DNA of 34,738 nt from Planctomycetaceae bacterium (GTDB lineage: Bacteria; Planctomycetota; Phycisphaerae; Sedimentisphaerales; UBA12454), in the NCBI GenBank assembly GCA_021371795.1, contig JAJFVK010000009.1, positions 1 to 34,738 on the forward strand. The letters run 5' to 3'. Under the pieces are notes generated by a model that was not told the origin of the DNA, searched no databases, and worked only from the letters and a program-made list of their open reading frames with translations. Shown here piece after piece: positions 33,394 through 34,738 of the stretch. The position numbers and the translations under genes were made by a program. Every line of letters starts with the position of its first letter. Position 1 is the stretch's first letter.

Positions 33394-34587
33394 ATGAATG
33401 ATTGTTGTCCAGAAGCGGTTTCTGCAGTAAAATTATTCGATTGGGTCTGTCGTAAGATGCTGACCAAACCGGACGGCCGGTTTGGTATGTATGAGCGATG
33501 GAGAATAAATCTTAAATCACATGTAAACTGGGTGCGGCCGGATTGCAACATGGAAATGGCAAGAGCACTGGCCTCTTACGGGCTTGCCACAGACTCAAAT
33601 AAATATGAACACATATGTGAAAATTTACTTAATTGGGTTTTAGATGCCCAATATGGGCATGAGCACGGCGAAATCTGTGGAGCATTTCCGTTTTACAAAG
33701 TTGAAGGTAAAACAATTCCAAAAGAAATATATACTTGTACTCATTGGCCAAACGATCTGGGGAAAATTTTACGAAATATGTGTTGGTTTTACAATTTCCG
33801 CCCCCGTGAAGATTTGCTCGCCTCGGCTGTGAGATTAGCAGATTTCTTTTTAAGAAATCTTTCTTCCGAAGGCACCTTTCCACAAAAAGGCGTCTATTAT
33901 AACGGGCCGGCATTCAGGCTCTGGCCGGCAGCTGGACTATCTTGTCTGTATGCAATAACTGGCGAAAAAAAACATGCCGATGCCGCAAATTTAGTTTTTG
34001 AAAAATTGAAGGCTATGCAGCTTGATAGCGGTCGATTCCGTAGTTCTTTTGAGTCGCCTAATAACAAGGGGTGCAGTGAAGACTGGAGGCCTGTCTCGTC
34101 TGAAACCGCTATCGCAATGAAATGCTTTAGCATCGGTTATTCGGTATTCAAGGATGACTCTTATAAGCAAATAGCAATAAAAGCGGCTGATTGGATTTCA
34201 AGCGTACAACATCCTTGCGGTGGAATATTGAATTCTGACATGAAATCTGAAAAATCATCTCTTCAACAAGACCATTTGATTGATCTGGTTTATACTCAAG
34301 GCTATGCGGTGATGGGGCTGGCACACATTGTCAATAATGTTAGCGATTCGTATAATGAATGCTACAAAAAGCTGAAAAAATTTCTAATCAGCATTCAGTG
34401 CCAGGGAGAATCCGAAAACTGGGACGGTGCGTGGCGAGGGTCTTACGATCCTGTGCGGCAGTGCTGGGACGGCCATTGCGATATGAATAATGAGCTTGAC
34501 GAGGGCGGACTTGATTCAGTTTACACCGGTTGGTGCGCTGCGCCAATAGTAATCGGCCTGCTTGGGGGCTTGACCACCAAGCGTTAA
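33394..34587 (+). CDS. putative cytosolic alpha/alpha-toroid glycosidase-like protein
   Basis: The product is 397 residues and has no signal peptide. It is made of repeated helix pairs typical of alpha/alpha-toroid enzymes, such as MEMARALASYGLATDS, YEHICENLLNWVLDAQ, AIAMKCFSIGYSVF and YKQIAIKAADWISSVQ. It ends NNELDEGGLDSVYTGWCAAPIVIGLL. The fold is used by unsaturated glucuronyl hydrolases, epimerases and other glycan enzymes. I cannot assign the exact family. This is the only confirmed gene on the plus strand, and the promoter region is shared with the prepilin-like gene. A TTG two codons earlier (33388) is a less likely start. It would act on imported products. Confidence 0.7.
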   Translation: MNDCCPEAVSAVKLFDWVCRKMLTKPDGRFGMYERWRINLKSHVNWVRPDCNMEMARALASYGLATDSNKYEHICENLLNWVLDAQYGHEHGEICGAFPFYKVEGKTIPKEIYTCTHWPNDLGKILRNMCWFYNFRPREDLLASAVRLADFFLRNLSSEGTFPQKGVYYNGPAFRLWPAAGLSCLYAITGEKKHADAANLVFEKLKAMQLDSGRFRSSFESPNNKGCSEDWRPVSSETAIAMKCFSIGYSVFKDDSYKQIAIKAADWISSVQHPCGGILNSDMKSEKSSLQQDHLIDLVYTQGYAVMGLAHIVNNVSDSYNECYKKLKKFLISIQCQGESENWDGAWRGSYDPVRQCWDGHCDMNNELDEGGLDSVYTGWCAAPIVIGLLGGLTTKR

Positions 34588-34601
34588 AGATGTGATAATT
34601 T

Positions 34602-34738
34602 AAGGGTATCTCTAAAAATTAACAAAATTTCGTGCAGTTCGCCGCACATTTGATATAGTTAGCTCATTGACAAGTAAATTACGGTTTTTCATATCATTGG
34701 CAAAGGATTTCTTATGATGCTCTCCGGACTTTTCGACT
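34602..34738 (+). mobile_element. possible left end of an insertion sequence, cut by the window edge
   Basis: AAGGGTATCTCTAAAAATT at 34602-34620 looks like the terminal repeat of an IS5/IS4-like element. About 95 bases later comes a ribosome site and a start codon. The other end is outside the window, so this cannot be confirmed. Confidence 0.3.
34714..34738 (+). CDS. 5' end of a possible transposase gene (partial)
   Basis: AAAGGA lies 7 bases before ATG 34714, opening MMLSGLFD before the window ends. The opening resembles some IS5-family transposases ('LFD' start), but eight residues are too few for certainty. It lies behind a candidate terminal repeat at 34602. Confidence 0.3.

Overview
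The window looks like a chromosomal segment of a Planctomycetota bacterium, most likely of the class Phycisphaerae. I infer this from exported proteins with dockerin-like calcium loops, a PEP-CTERM protein, a prepilin-like protein with a planctomycete-style C-terminus, uroporphyrinogen-decarboxylase-like (UroD-like) proteins beside a sodium symporter, and many short dispersed repeats between genes. Almost all genes are on the minus strand. No tRNA, rRNA or CRISPR array was seen.

Region 1 (about 400-12400) is a housekeeping and accessory mix. It holds a small membrane protein, an overlapping small-protein/nucleotidyltransferase pair, an exported alpha/beta hydrolase, a three-domain LplT-PlsC-Aas lipid-remodelling fusion, a very large DUF2339 membrane protein, a second alpha/beta hydrolase behind a four-helix membrane protein, a lipoprotein, an ankyrin-repeat lipoprotein and a 58-residue membrane peptide. 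The ankyrin gene sits between the lipoprotein gene and a decayed second copy of that lipoprotein's 5' end. Region 2 (12500-14800) holds a MarR regulator, a DUF502 membrane protein, ribosomal protein L21 with a clear terminator, and a PilZ-domain protein.

Region 3 (15160-34590) is a carbohydrate-related island. Two UroD-like proteins and a sodium:solute symporter form a tight operon. Upstream of it lie two gene stumps, the 3' ends of an AGE-family sugar epimerase/isomerase and of a PfkB sugar kinase. Then come an exported double-barrel DUF4434-type protein, an exported ADP-ribosylglycohydrolase-family protein, a PEP-CTERM protein, a cytosolic DUF4434-type protein, a 169-bp MITE-like element, two large exported dockerin proteins with discoidin-like or carbohydrate-binding-like modules, and a prepilin-like protein. 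A divergent gene encodes a putative alpha/alpha-toroid glycosidase. The working model is capture and cleavage of a glycan outside the cytoplasm, sodium-driven uptake, and internal processing. The substrate cannot be read from the sequence.

The most interesting signal is a 31-bp motif found three times without gaps, in front of the PEP-CTERM, prepilin-like and toroid genes. It has the same orientation and a similar distance relative to each gene. Two copies contain a direct repeat with 21-bp spacing, which is typical of AraC-family sites. It suggests one regulator controls the island. The right edge of the window may enter an insertion sequence.
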